DNA of 64,000 nucleotides from positions 304,101,107 through 304,165,106 of the forward strand of contig NC_045428.1 in NCBI RefSeq assembly GCF_902635505.1, written 5' to 3'. Numbering within the stretch: the first letter of the stretch is position 1; each line of letters opens with the position of its first letter. The stretch comes from Sarcophilus harrisii. Taxonomy: Eukaryota; Chordata; Mammalia; Dasyuromorphia; Dasyuridae. Positions 46,985 through 59,288 of the stretch are shown here, in pieces. A model generated the notes under the pieces. It was not told the DNA's origin and made no database searches. It saw only the letters and a program-made list of their open reading frames with translations. The translations under genes and the position numbers were made by a program.

Positions 46985-47230
46985 TATTAGAGAAGCTAGG
47001 TCAGGGAGTAGGCAGAGCTCTGGGCTGAGTGGGGAAAACTTGAAGTCAAATTCAGCATCAGACACTGTGGGACCCTGGACAGCTCACTTAATCCCCCTTT
47101 AGCCCAGTTTTTCTCATCTGTAAAATGGGGATAATAATGGCATTTACTTTTAGAGTTGTTGTGAATATGAAATGAATAATGTTTATAAAGTGTTCTTGTT
47201 ATATTATATAAGTTCTATTATTATTATTTG
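46985..47230 (+). repeat. MIR/marsupial SINE
   Basis: GACAGCTCACTTAATCCCC, then CTCATCTGTAAAATGGGGAT and TAGAGTTGTTGTGAATATGA. Confidence 0.7.
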
Positions 47231-47439
47231 TGATTCTAGAGTATTGAACTCAAATTAATGAGTAGAAGCCTTGGTTGTGAAGTTTTCCATTCATTTTAAA
47301 TTAAAAGTCTTTGCCAGAACTGCTCATTACGGCTGCCTTTTGAATTTGTGAGCTGTCACTAACACTGATCCATCAGAGGCTCACTTGTCAAGAATGTTGT
47401 AGAGACGGGATTGATCTCTGCATTTGGTTGAGAATTTTC

Positions 47440-47640
47440 ATAGTAAAGATACTGGAGTGGGTTGCTGCTATTTCTTTCAGCTCATTTTACAAATGAGGAA
47501 ACTGAGGCAAACTGGTTGAAGGGACTTCTTCATACAGTTAGTAAGGATGTGAGGCCAGATTTGAATTCAGGAAGAGGAGTCTTCCTCATTCCAGACTCTG
47601 CCCTCTATCCATTATTGAGTCACCTAGTTGCCCTGAGATT
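47440..47640 (-). repeat. tRNA-derived SINE, reverse orientation
   Basis: AAAGATACTGGAGTGGGTTG, then AGCTCATTTTACAAATGAGG, TGAGGCCAGATTTGAATTCA and GTCACCTAGTTGCCC. Confidence 0.8.
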
Positions 47641-48989
47641 TTACGAGAACGAATAAGAGAAAATATCTGAATCCCCCAAACTATGCCTCATGAAAAGGCT
47701 CTGAAAAGCTAAGTCAATGGTGTCTACTTTTAGGTGACAAATTTCGTAAATGGCTTTTAGAAATGACTGTTTTTGTCCTAATGATTGTTCCTTAGGTAAT
47801 TTGCCTTTTGGGTGTGTCGGTAAATAGAGAGAGTGGGAAATATACTTTAAAGTTGTTAGCCAGGAAAGAAATGATATATTTAGAAATAAAAACCCTAGTA
47901 AATGGGTTGGTCAGTGCTTTCTTGGCAGGGAGGAGCAGTTTGTTGCTGCATTGTATTAAACTAAGATAGTGAAAAGGAACTCTGCTTTCTTGGATATAAA
48001 AATATAGAAACTAAAATTATTAAATGAATCACTTTCTTGTCTGAAGGAACTACCGAGTTCTAGAAGAATTTCAGAATCTCCCTTAAATCTGATTCTGTTT
48101 AGCAAAACTGTTAAAAGTGAGAGTACTACTACTTATTATACAGTTTAGCATCACTTCCTTTTGTCCAGTGGAAGTAAGACATAAACAATTATGACTTACA
48201 TAAGAGCTTTATAGCCTATCCTAATGGCTTTATAAACAACTTCAAGTTATCTTTTTTTGATATCTTCCTTGCAACCTCAGCTAATCCTAAAGTAATAAGA
48301 TTGATATTTATTTAGCCCCCAGAAAGTTTGCTAAGTGATATTCATACATTCTTATTTGAGCCTAATCATGAGATAATGAATTTAGCCTAGTATTTTTCCC
48401 GTTTTAAAAATAATTAAACTTAGACTTATAGCTAAATACTGCACCAGGCCACCAATCTTGACCACTTTTATCCCTATTTGGTTTAGATTAGTCTGACTCT
48501 GGTCATGTAATGCAAGCACACCTGCAAAATTAATTTTAATGTACTAATAACCTTAATCATTGACATAGAGGACAGAATAAATCCAGGAATATATGGTTTT
48601 CAGTATTATCACTATTAACTTAACACTTTGTGACTTCAGGGCAAATCCTGAATCTCCTTGTATCTACCTCATACAACTCCAATGCCCTTGAACATATCTG
48701 CCAGCTAGAGAGTGGAGGAAACTTTCACTCCAGGAGTTTTAATGTTGACTGCCAGATCTTTCCTGTATTCATGTCATCTAATTGAGGAAGAAATACCTAT
48801 TACTCAGTACCAGGTTTTCTAAGACCCTAAGGTTTTGGTCACATGGTAAATATCAGAAAACATCATTGGTTTAGCCACAAGCATAACTCTTGCCTATTTC
48901 ACGACCTTGTTCAGGGTACCTAAAACTGACTTCTCTCTACCAAAAAGTACTTGAGGAACATGTAAGGACTTCCAGAAGTAGCTAAGTGT

Positions 48990-49860
48990 CTTAGTGGATT
49001 AAAGGGTAGAGAAAATTAGGAAGGCCCAAATTCAAATTCTTCCTCAATGTATTGCCTGTATGTCCATGGTCAAGATGCTTATTCAATCTCTCGCCTAGGT
49101 TTTCTTTTCCTTTTTAAAAAAAAAAAAAAAGATAGCTTTTTATTTTCAAAATACATGCAAAGATAATTTCCAACATTTACCCTTGCAAAACCTTGTGTTC
49201 AAATTTTTTCTCCCTTTCTTTCCCCTAGCCCCTTCCCTAAGCAGCAAGTAATCCAATATATTTTAAACATGTGCAATTATTCTAAATATATTTCCACATT
49301 TATCATGCCGCACAAGAATAATCAGATCAAAAAGAGAAAACAGAGAAGTACAAAAACAACAACAACAGAAAAAGGGAAAATACTATGCTATGGTCCGCAC
49401 TGAATCTCCACAGTCCACTCTCTGGATGTACATGGTTCTCTTACAAGTCTATTGAAATTGGCCTAAATCACCTCACTATTGAAAAGAGTCACATCCATCA
49501 CAGTTGATCATGACATAATTTTGCCACTTCACAAAGTTATCTTGTTTTTACTCACTTTACTTAGCGTCAGTTCATGTAAATCTCTCCAGGCCTTTCTAAA
49601 ATTATCCTGCTGATAGTTTCTTATAGAATGATAATATTCCATTTTATTCATATTTCATAACTTACTCAGCTATTCCCCAACTGATGGGCATCCCTTTAGT
49701 TTCCAGTTCCTTGCTTCTATAAAAAGGTCAGCCTAGACTTTCTCATTTGTAAAATAAGTTATAACAACACAGAATTGTTGTGGTTATCAAATGAAATAAT
49801 ATTTGTGAGATGCTTTGCAAACCTTAAAGTGCTGTGTTTGCTTATTATTTCAGAATAATT
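48990..49860 (+). repeat. Old SINE split by an L1 insertion
   Basis: The left half (48990-49115) has ATTCAAATTCTTCCTCAATG and ATGGTCAAGATGCTTATTC. The right half (49730-49860) has CTCATTTGTAAAATAAGTTA and GATGCTTTGCAAACCTTAAA. The L1 at 49125-49725 separates them, with CCTAGGTTTTCT / CCTAGACTTTCT as probable target duplication. Confidence 0.65.
49125..49725 (-). mobile_element. L1 3' end, reverse orientation, inside a SINE
   Basis: The A-run appears on the + strand before GATAGCTTTTTATTTTC. It then has AACATTTACCCTTGCAAAAC, GTCAGTTCATGTAAATC and GCTATTCCCCAACTGATGGG in L1 reverse order. It is 5'-truncated to about 600 bp. Confidence 0.8.
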
Positions 49861-49989
49861 AAGGTCCAAAGAAAGATCTTACTGTGGATGCAGGAAGAGG
49901 CCTGTATATTTTGGAGGAGAAGCTTTCTCCTTATCATCTGAATAATGAGCATTTTCTCCATACAGTGACAATACTTCCCCTCCCATCTG

Positions 49990-50515
49990 GAATATTCTAT
50001 TTTTTTAATAGCTTTTTATTTTCCCAAATACATGCAAAGATTGTTTTCAATATTTGCTTTTGCAAAACCTTGTGTTCCAAATTTTTCTTATTCCCTCTCC
50101 ATTCTCCCCCTCCCCAGGACAACTAAGCAATCTGATATACACAGGCAGTTCTTCTAAACATATTTCCATATTCATCAGGCTGTGCAAGAAAAATCAGATT
50201 AAAGGGAGGAAACACAAAAAAGAAAAAAACCAAGCAAACAACTACAAGAAAAATGATGAAAATACTATGCTTTGATTCACATTCAGTCTCTACAATTTGG
50301 TCTCTGCATGAAGATAGCATTTTCCATTCCAAATCTATTGGAATTGCCTTGAATCACCTCTTGTTGAAAAGAGCCAAGTCCATCACAATTGATCATCATA
50401 TAATCTAATGTTCTCTTGTTTCTACTACTTTACTCAGCATCAGTTCATGTAAGTCTTTCCAGGTTTTTCTGAAATCAGTCTGTTCGTCATTTCTCAGAAC
50501 AATACTAGAATATTC
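49990..50515 (-). mobile_element. L1 3' end, reverse orientation
   Basis: AATAGCTTTTTATTTTCCC, then TTTGCTTTTGCAAAACCTTG and CAGCATCAGTTCATGTAAGT. The flanks GAATATTCT on both sides look like the target duplication. Confidence 0.8.
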
Positions 50516-50649
50516 TGTTCTTACCTTTGTCTCCTAGAATCCATAACTTACTTCAGAGTTAAGCTCTAGTGTAAGATCTATTTGAGATCTTTTATGATTC
50601 CTCCTCTTCCTCCATCAGGTAACTGTTGACTGCTAGAGCCCTTGCAAGA

Positions 50650-50980
50650 AATTATTTTGAGTATACTTATATGTTAGCTAGCATTTATACAGCCTATGCT
50701 ATATGCCACGCATTGTGCTGAAAGCTTTACAAATATATCACATTTGATCATTTGTTGTTGTTCACTTGGATCTGACTGATCCCGATGGGCCAAAGCACAC
50801 CAAGTTCTTCCACCCTTTCCAATCTCAAGATCTGTCCAAGGTCATGTTCATTGCTTCCAGGATAGTGTATCATGTTCATTGTTTCCATGATACTGTATAT
50901 TTATCTCATCTTCTGGCATCCTTTTTTCCTTTTGCCTTTCCCAACTTCAGGGTCTTCTCCAGTGAGTTCTGAATTAAATA
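50650..50980 (-). mobile_element. MIR-like scrap then RTE-clade LINE-like fragment
   Basis: At 50660-50750, GCCACGCATTGTGCTGAAAG is MIR-like. At 50750-50980, GGGCCAAAGCACACCAAG, then TTTTGCCTTTCCCAACTTCA and GGGTCTTCTCCAGTGAGTTC resembles the reverse strand of RTE-type elements. Clade assignment is tentative. Confidence 0.45.
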
Positions 50981-51009
50981 GAATTAGAGCCACTAAACTT
51001 TTCATAAGA

Positions 51010-51180
51010 ATCTTGCCCTACTGGCTGCATATCAATGTAGTTTTAAAATGTAATATCTGTGTTTTATTGTACTTTATTTGTAAAAATATTTCCTCATCAC
51101 ATGTTAATGTAATATGGGCCATGTTTGGTCCTCAAGGGAGTGTTATTGTACTCATTGATGGTGTTTTAATATGTCTGGAC
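51010..51180. repeat. Possible DNA-transposon (hAT-type) fragment
   Basis: AATATCTGTGTTTTATTGTA, then CATGTTAATGTAATATGGGC and TTTGGTCCTCAAGGGAGTGT recall a widespread mammalian non-autonomous element. Weak. Confidence 0.3.
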
Positions 51181-51244
51181 TAAAGGTATCTCTTAACCAG
51201 AATGCTGTAAGTGAAGAAGTTATCTATATCAGAGAAATCTTAGC

Positions 51245-51430
51245 ATAGTCTTTATTTTCCAGTCAGAGGTCCTAGTCCAAATCCTGCCCCTGAAGCTTGT
51301 TGGCTATGTGAAGTTGAGTAATATCACTGGGTCTCAGTTTCCTCATCTGTAAAATGAGGAGAGTGAAGTATATGACTTTGAGATTCCTTTCTACTTTAGC
51401 TTTATATGATCCTAATACTATAGATAATAT
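51245..51430 (+). repeat. MIR-type SINE
   Basis: GGTCTCAGTTTCCTCATCTG, then TAAAATGAGGAGAGTG and the 3' SINE end GAGATTCCTTTCTACTTTAG. Confidence 0.7.
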
Positions 51431-51839
51431 AAAGTTGAAATATGTATTGCTCTCCAGGAGATATACTTTCATTTATTATTTTCAAAAGGGCTCTGATGTT
51501 CACTTGAATTTCAGGATATGATACTTTTAAAGTGGAAATGGAGGATATGCAGCTGTCTGACCTCAGGGGCATATGACTTGGCTATCTTTCTATAAAATTA
51601 ATCATCAAAAGATTAAACAGCTTTCTTCAAGGATTCTCTTATTCAGCATTCAACAAATATTTAGCTTATTGGATATGTGCAACAGTCTGCTCTGGGAAAG
51701 ATATAAAGGTAAATAAGATGAGATTCTTTGCCTTTAAGATACCAGAAACATTACCTCACTGATCATCATTGTTCAGTTTGTTAGCACTATCTGAGACATT
51801 ATGGATAATTTCTGTATCACTGGCAATATAGATGGGACC

Positions 51840-52010
51840 TTACAAATGATCAATTATTAAGCCCTTTTATTTATGGATTAAGAAACTGAGGCCCACAGAG
51901 ATAATGGTTGCCCAAGTTCACAAAACTTCCTAGTGGCAAGGCAAAGCTAGAACTAAATCTGAGTCTTCAGGTTTTCATTTCAGTTATCTCTCTACTATGA
52001 TATGCTCTCC
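51840..52010 (-). repeat. MIR-type SINE, reverse orientation
   Basis: TATGGATTAAGAAACTGAGG, then GCTAGAACTAAATCTGAGTC. Confidence 0.6.
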
Positions 52011-52014
52011 TCAT

Positions 52015-52325
52015 TTCTTTTGATCCTCTTAAAAACTTCCCTATTTATGCCTCCCAGCTTCTTTGGCTTTTTTCAAGTCCCAGTAAAAATCCCACCATCT
52101 ACAGAAAGGCTTTCCCTCATTCCTCCTTAATTTGAGTGCCTTTTCCTCTGTTGATTATTTCCAATTTACCCTCAAGCAGAGTTTGTTTACACATAGTTGT
52201 TTGAAGTTGTATATCCCCCATTAGACTGTGAGCTCCTTGAGAGTTCCAAGATGGAATTCTTTGTATTTAGCCCTTAATATATATAGGCCTGCTACATGGC
52301 AGATTCTTAATGTTTGTTGACTGAC
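52015..52325 (+). mobile_element. L2 (LINE-2) 3' part
   Basis: CTCCCAGCTTCTTTGGC, then CAAGTCCCAGTAAAAATCCC, TTAGACTGTGAGCTCCTTGA and TTCTTAATGTTTGTTGACTG. Confidence 0.75.
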
Positions 52326-52489
52326 CTCAGGACTAACCTTAGGTTTACTTCTCTGCCTCTGGCCTTTCCTCATCATCCAGCTTCAGCCCATTGTTATTGA
52401 AATGGCCTCTCAAGGTCCTTGGTGTTTGAGGAACAAAATCAGTACATGAAACTTGCCAAAGAACCTGTATTAAAAAAATATGTATTTCT

Positions 52490-52685
52490 CAACATCATTT
52501 AGAGCTAGAAAGGACCTCTGAGTTCTAGACCGGCTATCTCATTTTACACCTAAGAAACTGAAGTCCAGAAAGAGTAAGTGACCATCTAAACCCATAGAAA
52601 TAATAATTATCAGAGAGAGGATTTGAACTCTGGGTTCTCTGGCTTCAGCGCCTGTTTACTTTCCATTGTACCAAATGATAGCTAA
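52490..52685 (-). repeat. MIR-type SINE, reverse orientation
   Basis: AAAGGACCTCTGAGTTCTAG, then CTCATTTTACACCTAAGAAA and GGATTTGAACTCTGGGTTCT. Confidence 0.65.
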
Positions 52686-53084
52686 TGGTAGAAATTATTA
52701 AGAAATTAATATTTGACATTCAAGGTTGGAGAAGATCTTTATAAACTGGGATTAATATGGAACAGCTTCTAGGGAAAAGATTATGATTTGATTTGGGTGT
52801 TAAAATAATGAGATAGTAATAGTATAGAAGTTTTCAAAAACTATTCCTCCATTGCACAACCTGGCAGATTCTTCCAAATTATATATAAAACCCTGGTAAT
52901 AAACCAAGTAGTTGAAGGACTACTTTCCAACTGCCCTATGCCATGTAGAGGGAGTTGTGTGGCATAATAAATACAGCACTAGACTTAAGAGTCAGGAAAA
53001 TGGTCAAGTCTAAGTATATTTGGCTTATCATCCTATAGTAGGCCAATTAAAAAGAGAAACGATCACTTTGTTGTGATGTGATTT

Positions 53085-53165
53085 TCCTTTCTTTTTGTCC
53101 ATAGCACTTAGTACAGTCCTTGGCACATAGATGCTTAATAAATGCCTAGCTGACTGACTACTAGA
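53085..53165 (+). mobile_element. L2 3' terminus
   Basis: ATAGCACTTAGTACAGTCCT, TGGCACATAGATGCTTAATA and AATGCCTAGCTGACTGAC are a good match to the L2 end. Confidence 0.7.
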
Positions 53166-53189
53166 GGACCTACCAATGATACCCACTTC

Positions 53190-53990
53190 GGTGAAATGAC
53201 AGCTCCTTGAAGAAAATGTCAGATTGGAGAGCAGTTCTAAGCAGAAGAATGAAGAAGATGAACAAATGCAGATTTGAAGACAATGTGTGAGGGGAATGGG
53301 AAAGACTTAAGGAGTTAAAACAGAAATCTTGGGTTAAATTGGGCAGTAGGGTTAGATAGTTAATGTGAGGCCAATTGATGGAGATCCCTGAATGCCAGAC
53401 AGAATTTTTACTTAGTGTGTTTGGCAGTATGGGTGTGGGGGCTTTTTTGTTTGTTCTTGACCAAGGAGAACAGAAAAAAATAGCCTGGTACTTTTGTATA
53501 AGATATGAAACTAGAGATAGATAGCTAAAATATTAGAATAATTCAGACATGAGGTTACAAGGGCTCAGATCAGGGCAGTGGGTCCATTGAAATATTGAAA
53601 GGAGAAAATATTAAAGATATTATGAAGGAAGAATCTTAAAAGATTTTGAAGATTTTATTATATTTTCCCGAGAAGGAAAAAAGATGATTCATATTTGTAA
53701 CCCTAAAAAGTTAGGAAGAAATAAGGAGATTGGAGAAGAAAGGAGTTTTTAGTAAGAGGCAATTTCTAAATGAAGTTTGCTTCCTTCCACTAAGCTTATA
53801 GAGCGAAGAATGAAAGAACAGATGAAAAGAGGGCTATGTTTAGGTGAAAAATATGAATGGGAATCTCAAGATAGGTTTAGATTTCTTATGTTTTGATGAA
53901 GTTATAGTAATCATTTTATAAGTAATGAGAGTAAATGCTTAAAAGAGAAGTTTTTGGAAGTCACTGTGGGAATTAAACTTGGACATTAGT
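53190..53990 (-). mobile_element. CR1-superfamily (L2/L3-like) LINE remnant
   Basis: TAGAATAATTCAGACATGAG then GTTACAAGGGCTCAGATCAG corresponds to the reverse of the ORF block seen at 33440-34060 and in the 42-44 kb array. Strongly decayed. Confidence 0.45.
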
Positions 53991-55162
53991 GAGGAAGCCA
54001 AAAAGGATTTCCAGTGGTCTGGCCTTGTATTTGACTGTGTAGATCAAATCTGTTTAATTAACAGACTGTCTCTAGTACAAGGAGTCCCTAGCTTTTAGAA
54101 ATGGGCTGTGTTCCAGATATTCACATAAGTAATTTTAGAATTCTGGAAGCATTTTCCCATGAAAAGATTATGAATAATAATAAGATTCCCAGGCTATCCC
54201 ACAAAATTAACCCATAGTCTAACTCTGTCTATTTTTTTGTTTGCAATTTCACTAACTTTTATTCCTTTTCATTCCCACAACTTCTGCCTAGTTTTGGCCC
54301 TTATCTCCTATCTGGGATGGAATTAATCTCTCCTTTCAATCCTATATCCTATAACTAGAGTATTATGAAATCTGTTTTAATTAATGTCATTCCCCACTGT
54401 GGTGATTCAGATTTATAGTCATAAGCAAGGTGAGAGGATGTTAGCATAAGTCTTGGCAATGACTCACAAGTAGACAAAATCTTGAGTTAGGCCAGCTAAA
54501 AGTCCAACACAGTTATCAGAACTCAAGAGAGTGCAGATCCTGATAATAGGAATGTGCTAAGCAAGACAAAGTCCAGGCAGTAGTGGTCATGTTGTGGATA
54601 ATAGGTATAATCAGATCCCAATAGTAGTAAAGTTAGATTTCTAAAGTTAGAGAGATTGATGTCAGATAAGTGGTAGTCTCATCAGTGTGGGTCTTAACCG
54701 TAGAACACAGCTAGGCAAAACTCGGGATAATCCAATGTTAAGGTTTCAGGCCTTCAAGGAAGACACAATCAAATTAAATTATGTACATCAAGAATTTCTA
54801 AGGAGAAGTTGCTGAAGAAAAAAAAGTATTATTTATCTTTTTCTTTTTTAATCAGCTTAGCTATTAAGTTGATCTTGATCCCCTATTCTCCCCCTCCCCC
54901 CAAAAAACTCCAAAAAAACTTGTACTTTATGGCCATAAACATCCTTGATTAGTCAGGACAATCCCAGATCTCCAAGGTTGTCATTACCCATTTTCTTTAT
55001 CAACTCAGGAAACTTAGCATATTTGTGTCTGGTGGAAAACAAAACAAAACAAAACAAAAAACACAGATATTAACAAAGAAACTCTGTTGAGAGTGAGAAG
55101 AAAAGAGCCTCAGTACCTCTATAGGGTCATACCCTGAAATCGATAGATAAGAACTTAGTCTT

Positions 55163-55588
55163 TCCAGGAAAATTGTTTTGTTTTGTTTTGTTTTTTATTA
55201 AATAACTTTTTATTGACAGAACCCATGCCAGGGTAATTTTTTACAACATTATCCCTTGCACTCACTTCTGTTCTGATTTTTCCCTTCCCTCCCTCCACCC
55301 TCTCCCCAAAGATGGCAAGCAGTCCTATACATGTTAAATAGATTACAGTAGATCTTGGATATAATATATGTGTGCAGAACCGAACAGTTTTCTTGTGGCT
55401 CAGGGAGAATTGGATTTAGAAGGTATAAATAACCTGGGAAGAAGAACAAAAATGCAAGCAGTTTACATTCATTTCCTAGTGTTTTTTCTTCGGGTATAGC
55501 TGCTTCTGTCCATCCTTGATCAATTGAAACTAAGTTAGATCTTGTCTTTGTTGAAGAAATCCACTTCCATCAGTCCAGGAAAATTGTT
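55163..55588 (-). mobile_element. L1 3' end with 15 bp target duplication
   Basis: TCCAGGAAAATTGTT occurs at 55163-55177 and 55574-55588. Between them lies the reverse L1 tail (AATAACTTTTTATTGACAG, CCCTCCACCCTCTCCCCAAA). The intact duplication suggests a fairly recent insertion. Confidence 0.9.
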
Positions 55589-55779
55589 AACTGTTACTCA
55601 GAATCCTTGTCTTAAGGTGCTCCATTCTACTTCTGGGACCCAGAACAAGAATTATGATAGTAGAGATTACATCACATAAAAAGATTGATGTTTTCCTTTT
55701 GCCTAGACAAGAAGATAAAATTGAATCTGCTTAGCCTGTAACAATATTTATCATAGTCATGGAACATTAGTGTTACTAG

Positions 55780-55935
55780 GATTCTTAGAGATCAACTCAT
55801 CTAACCCTTCATTTTATAAATAAAGAAACTGAGAGCTAGACAGATTGTTTTGTCCATGATAAAGGTTTTTATGACAGGCCTGGGAATTTAATGCTGACCT
55901 AAATCCCAGGCAGTTTTCTTCCCATTATGTATTAT
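55780..55935 (-). repeat. MIR-type SINE, reverse orientation
   Basis: CCCTTCATTTTATAAATAAA and GAAACTGAGAGCTAGACAG, then a degenerate box B region. Confidence 0.5.
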
Positions 55936-56699
55936 GGTAATTCTTGTGCCCTTTCAACTTTTTCAAAAGCCTGCCTATAAGTATACACAAATTACAACTA
56001 TATAAAAGGAAAATGAATGAAAATGATCATAGACTCCTCATGAGGATGTAAAAGGGAGTGACTAGGAAAGAGTATATTTGCTTTTAATGAAGCTTTATGC
56101 TTTTTAAAATTAATTGGGATATGTTGTATATATGATTATGTAAGCTTCTTAATGAATGAAATTAAATATTAATTGCTACTAAGCAACTTTAGTTGTATTG
56201 ATTTTTCGCTATTTATAATTTAATAAGATATTTTTTATGTCTTCCTATCTGGAAGAAATAGCTGGTGACTAGCAATGAACTTCTCTCTCAGATCTCACAG
56301 ATTTCCCTTCACCTCCCTCTCCCCAGTAAGTGAAGCAAAATCTGAAAATAAGTCCATCTCACCCAGTTATACATAGTCTTCTAAAAGATCTCAGGGGTCT
56401 TTTACTCAGCTTTATGGAAGAATTTTCATTGCTAATATATAGGGGGAAGGGAAAGCTAATTTAATATTTCCTTGGTATGAAAGGGTGACTGACCTCTCCA
56501 CCAAAACTCTTATTACCCGGGCCTTTTATCATTCATTCCCTATCCCATTTTTCATCTCTACTGTTGTGTCTATAATTATTTTCATCTCTCTGTTCTCTTT
56601 CTCCCCCCCCCCTAAAACCTTCCATTTTTCCACCTCTAAATTCAATACAGGCCATGTTAGAAAAAAAAAAATGTTTATAGTTCTATAGCAAGTTGAATA

Positions 56700-56918
56700 G
56701 GTTGCAGTAATTTTTTTTTTTAATTAAAGCTTTTAATTTACAAAACATATGCATGGGTAATTTTTCAACATTGACCCTTGCAAAACTTTATGTTTCAAAT
56801 ATTCTTCTTCCTCCACAGAGGGCAGAAAATCCAAAACATGTTAAATATGTGAAAATATATGTTAAATCCAATATATGTATACATATTTATACAGTTATCT
56901 TGCTGGGTTGCAGTAATT
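56700..56918 (-). mobile_element. Short L1 3' end with 13 bp target duplication
   Basis: GGTTGCAGTAATT occurs at 56700-56712 and 56906-56918. The 193 bp insert reads TTAAAGCTTTTAATTTAC, then GGGTAATTTTTCAACATTGA. Confidence 0.9.
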
Positions 56919-57029
56919 CTTATTAATTGTTCAAGCCTTCTAGGCATGCATTGGCTCATAATGGAAAAAGTACTGACCTGTTACTAATGTACTATATAAA
57001 TTCCTGAAAACAACTAAATGGTATAGTGC

Positions 57030-57215
57030 CTGGCTTCTTAAACTGTGGTTCCTGAATTTCCTGTGGGATCTTGCAATTGAATGCAGGGGATCACAAAACG
57101 ATTATTCTTATCGGTAAATGTTTGATTTATATACCTATTTTATACATACCTGGGGTCACGTAAAAATTTCTTGGGCAAAAAGGGGTCACAAGTGGAAAAA
57201 GTTTAAAAACCTTTG
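57030..57215. mobile_element. Non-autonomous hAT-type DNA transposon
   Basis: The left end CTTCTTAAACTGTGGTTCC and the right end GGAAAAAGTTTAAAAACC have inverted-repeat character. Internal TACATACCTGGGGTCACG and AAGGGGTCACAAGTGG are as in the common mammalian GGTCGCG-type hAT element. Old. Confidence 0.6.
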
Positions 57216-57219
57216 GTAT

Positions 57220-57435
57220 AATAAACTGAGCTAGGAGTCAGGAACGCGAGTTTGAATCCATTTCAGTCTACCAGCAGTGTGAAGTGACCACGTCTCGGTT
57301 TCTTAGTTTTCTAATCTGTGAAAGGTCCCTTCCAACTCTCATCTATGTAATCTTGTAATATTGGGGATGCTAGTTGGCTTCCTCAGTTTCCTCATCTGTA
57401 AAATGAAGATGTTGGACTAAATGATCTTTTAAGTA
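57220..57435 (+). repeat. MIR-type SINE fragments (two)
   Basis: GAGCTAGGAGTCAGGAACGC then GAAAGGTCCCTTCCAACTCT forms the first. CCTCAGTTTCCTCATCTGTA then GGACTAAATGATCTTTTAAG forms the second. Confidence 0.65.
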
Positions 57436-57954
57436 TCCTTTAAATTATATGTTTTCCCAGAAATTGCCTACCTTGTAGTTTAAAGTATAGTTAGAAAGGA
57501 CAACTCTACAAATGGGTTTGGACATGTAAAAAAAAAAAAGTCTTGTTTTCCACATCTGGGGAAGATGTGGAACAATCCCTATCCCTACTGAATTAGAGTG
57601 ATGGGAAAAGTTAGTGAGCCTTGGTTCAGTAGGGAAAAAAGTGACATTAATTAAAGCCTGGGAGTTCAAAATTCAAATTCCCTTGACCTCTTAATTTTTT
57701 CAGGATCCTGGAAAAAAAAAAGCTATCAATAAAATAACTTTGAAATTGAGCTTAAAATTTTAAATACTCAATATTCTGCCTATTATTTTAGTAAAATCTG
57801 TTGGTAGAACAGTTAATGTTCTTGTTGCTAATGTGACTGCAACTGCTAAGGAAGGAGTATGGATGGTAATCATAATTTGTTCTTTCTAAAAAAAAGAGGT
57901 ACAGTGGCTAGAAATAGTGAGATGAGGTTAAAACCCTGGGAGTTCATTTTAAGT

Positions 57955-58175
57955 AATAATAGCTAGCATTTATTTAATGCTTTACAAATGGTCCCTTTGA
58001 TCGTCAATGAATGGGGCCCCCCTTTTTTTATTTTGCCCTTTTTACACTTCAAGAACTGAGACAAGTTAAGTGACTTGCCTAGGATCTCATGTAAACATTT
58101 ATTAGTGTGTAAAGCAGGATTTGGTCTGGTCCCAAGCCCAATATTATTCACTATTACACCTCACTGCCTCATTTA
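57955..58175 (-). repeat. SINE, reverse orientation
   Basis: TAGCTAGCATTTATTTAATG, then GTTAAGTGACTTGCCTAGGA and TTACACCTCACTGCCT. Confidence 0.65.
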
Positions 58176-58229
58176 ATAGAAGAACATTTTGTAGTAGAAC
58201 AACTATTTGATATTGCTCCTTATACATGA

Positions 58230-58445
58230 CAATCCTTCCCTCCCCACATTTAAAATTCACTCTTTTTTTCTTATAAAATTTCTAACTTCCTCCAAAGCCC
58301 AACCTAAGGGGCCATCTTCTACATTTAGCACTTTCTTGTTCTCTTCCCCCGCCCTCTTTAAATCTACTTTGTAGGTTTAAGCTCCTTGAAGGGATGTTTC
58401 ATTTTTAGTTTCTCTGATATTTAAAATCTAGGGAAAGAACAAAAA
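58230..58445 (+). mobile_element. L2 fragment
   Basis: AACTTCCTCCAAAGCCCAAC, then GCCATCTTCTACATTTAGC and TTTAAGCTCCTTGAAGGGAT are diverged L2 3' words. Confidence 0.5.
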
Positions 58446-58750
58446 CAGAAATTGGACATCTAGATTGAGCTGAGCTAGTCTCTGAATTGGTTGAACAGCA
58501 TTTCATTGTCATGATCCCCGTCATGCTTCATGATTTTGACCTTGACAGTTTTATATAACTTATACTAACTTGGCTCACAGAGGGGTTTGAGGGTGTAAGA
58601 GACCACCTAAGAAGAGCTAGATGGTCTACAAGTTAGAAGACATGAGTTTAAGTTTTACTTCTTACATATAGGCTTAGGGATAACATTACTTACCCTCTCA
58701 AAAATTCTGCCAAATGAAATCCTTCAGAGATGTATTCATTTACTAGTCTC

Positions 58751-58878
58751 TATCCAGCTAATGTCATTTGGATAGAGTCTAGTTGAATTTTTTATTAATC
58801 CAAACAAGAGAGTTAATCCAGTTAATGTCATTTGGATAGAGTCTAATTGATTTTTTTATTAATCCAAACAAGAGAGCC
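58751..58878. repeat. 64 bp tandem duplication
   Basis: AATGTCATTTGGATAGAGTC starts at 58760 and again at 58824. The units continue to CCAAACAAGAGAG with only a few differences. Confidence 0.93.
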
Positions 58879-59264
58879 TTACAATATATTATCTTATGGG
58901 GTATTGAAAAACCTCTATAAAAATAGGATTCTGGTACAGTTATTAAAACTTCAAAATCAATGTGGTAAAGACCATTGCACTAAAGAGGTATAAAATAACT
59001 ACCAAATTCACAAGTTCTCTGTCCTCTAGTCTCTATTATCTATTGGCATTTTTCTATAAGCTAATCTATTTAGTGAAGTATCTTTTTTTTTTTTTAAACC
59101 TTTAAAATATAGTATGTACATTGGTGGGTGTATACATGTTTATTTGTGAATTAGAAAAGCTTTCTGTATAGATGCATGAGAGCTTTATGAACAGTTCTCT
59201 CCTAGGACTCTGATAGTTTCACCATTAAAATTGCCTGGAAGTTTTTTTCCAGTAGTTTATCACC

Positions 59265-59288
59265 TTTTTTTTTTTTTTTTTTTTTTTT
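59265..59288. repeat. (T)24 homopolymer
   Basis: Uninterrupted T run. An (A)26 run follows at 59390-59415. Confidence 0.95.
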
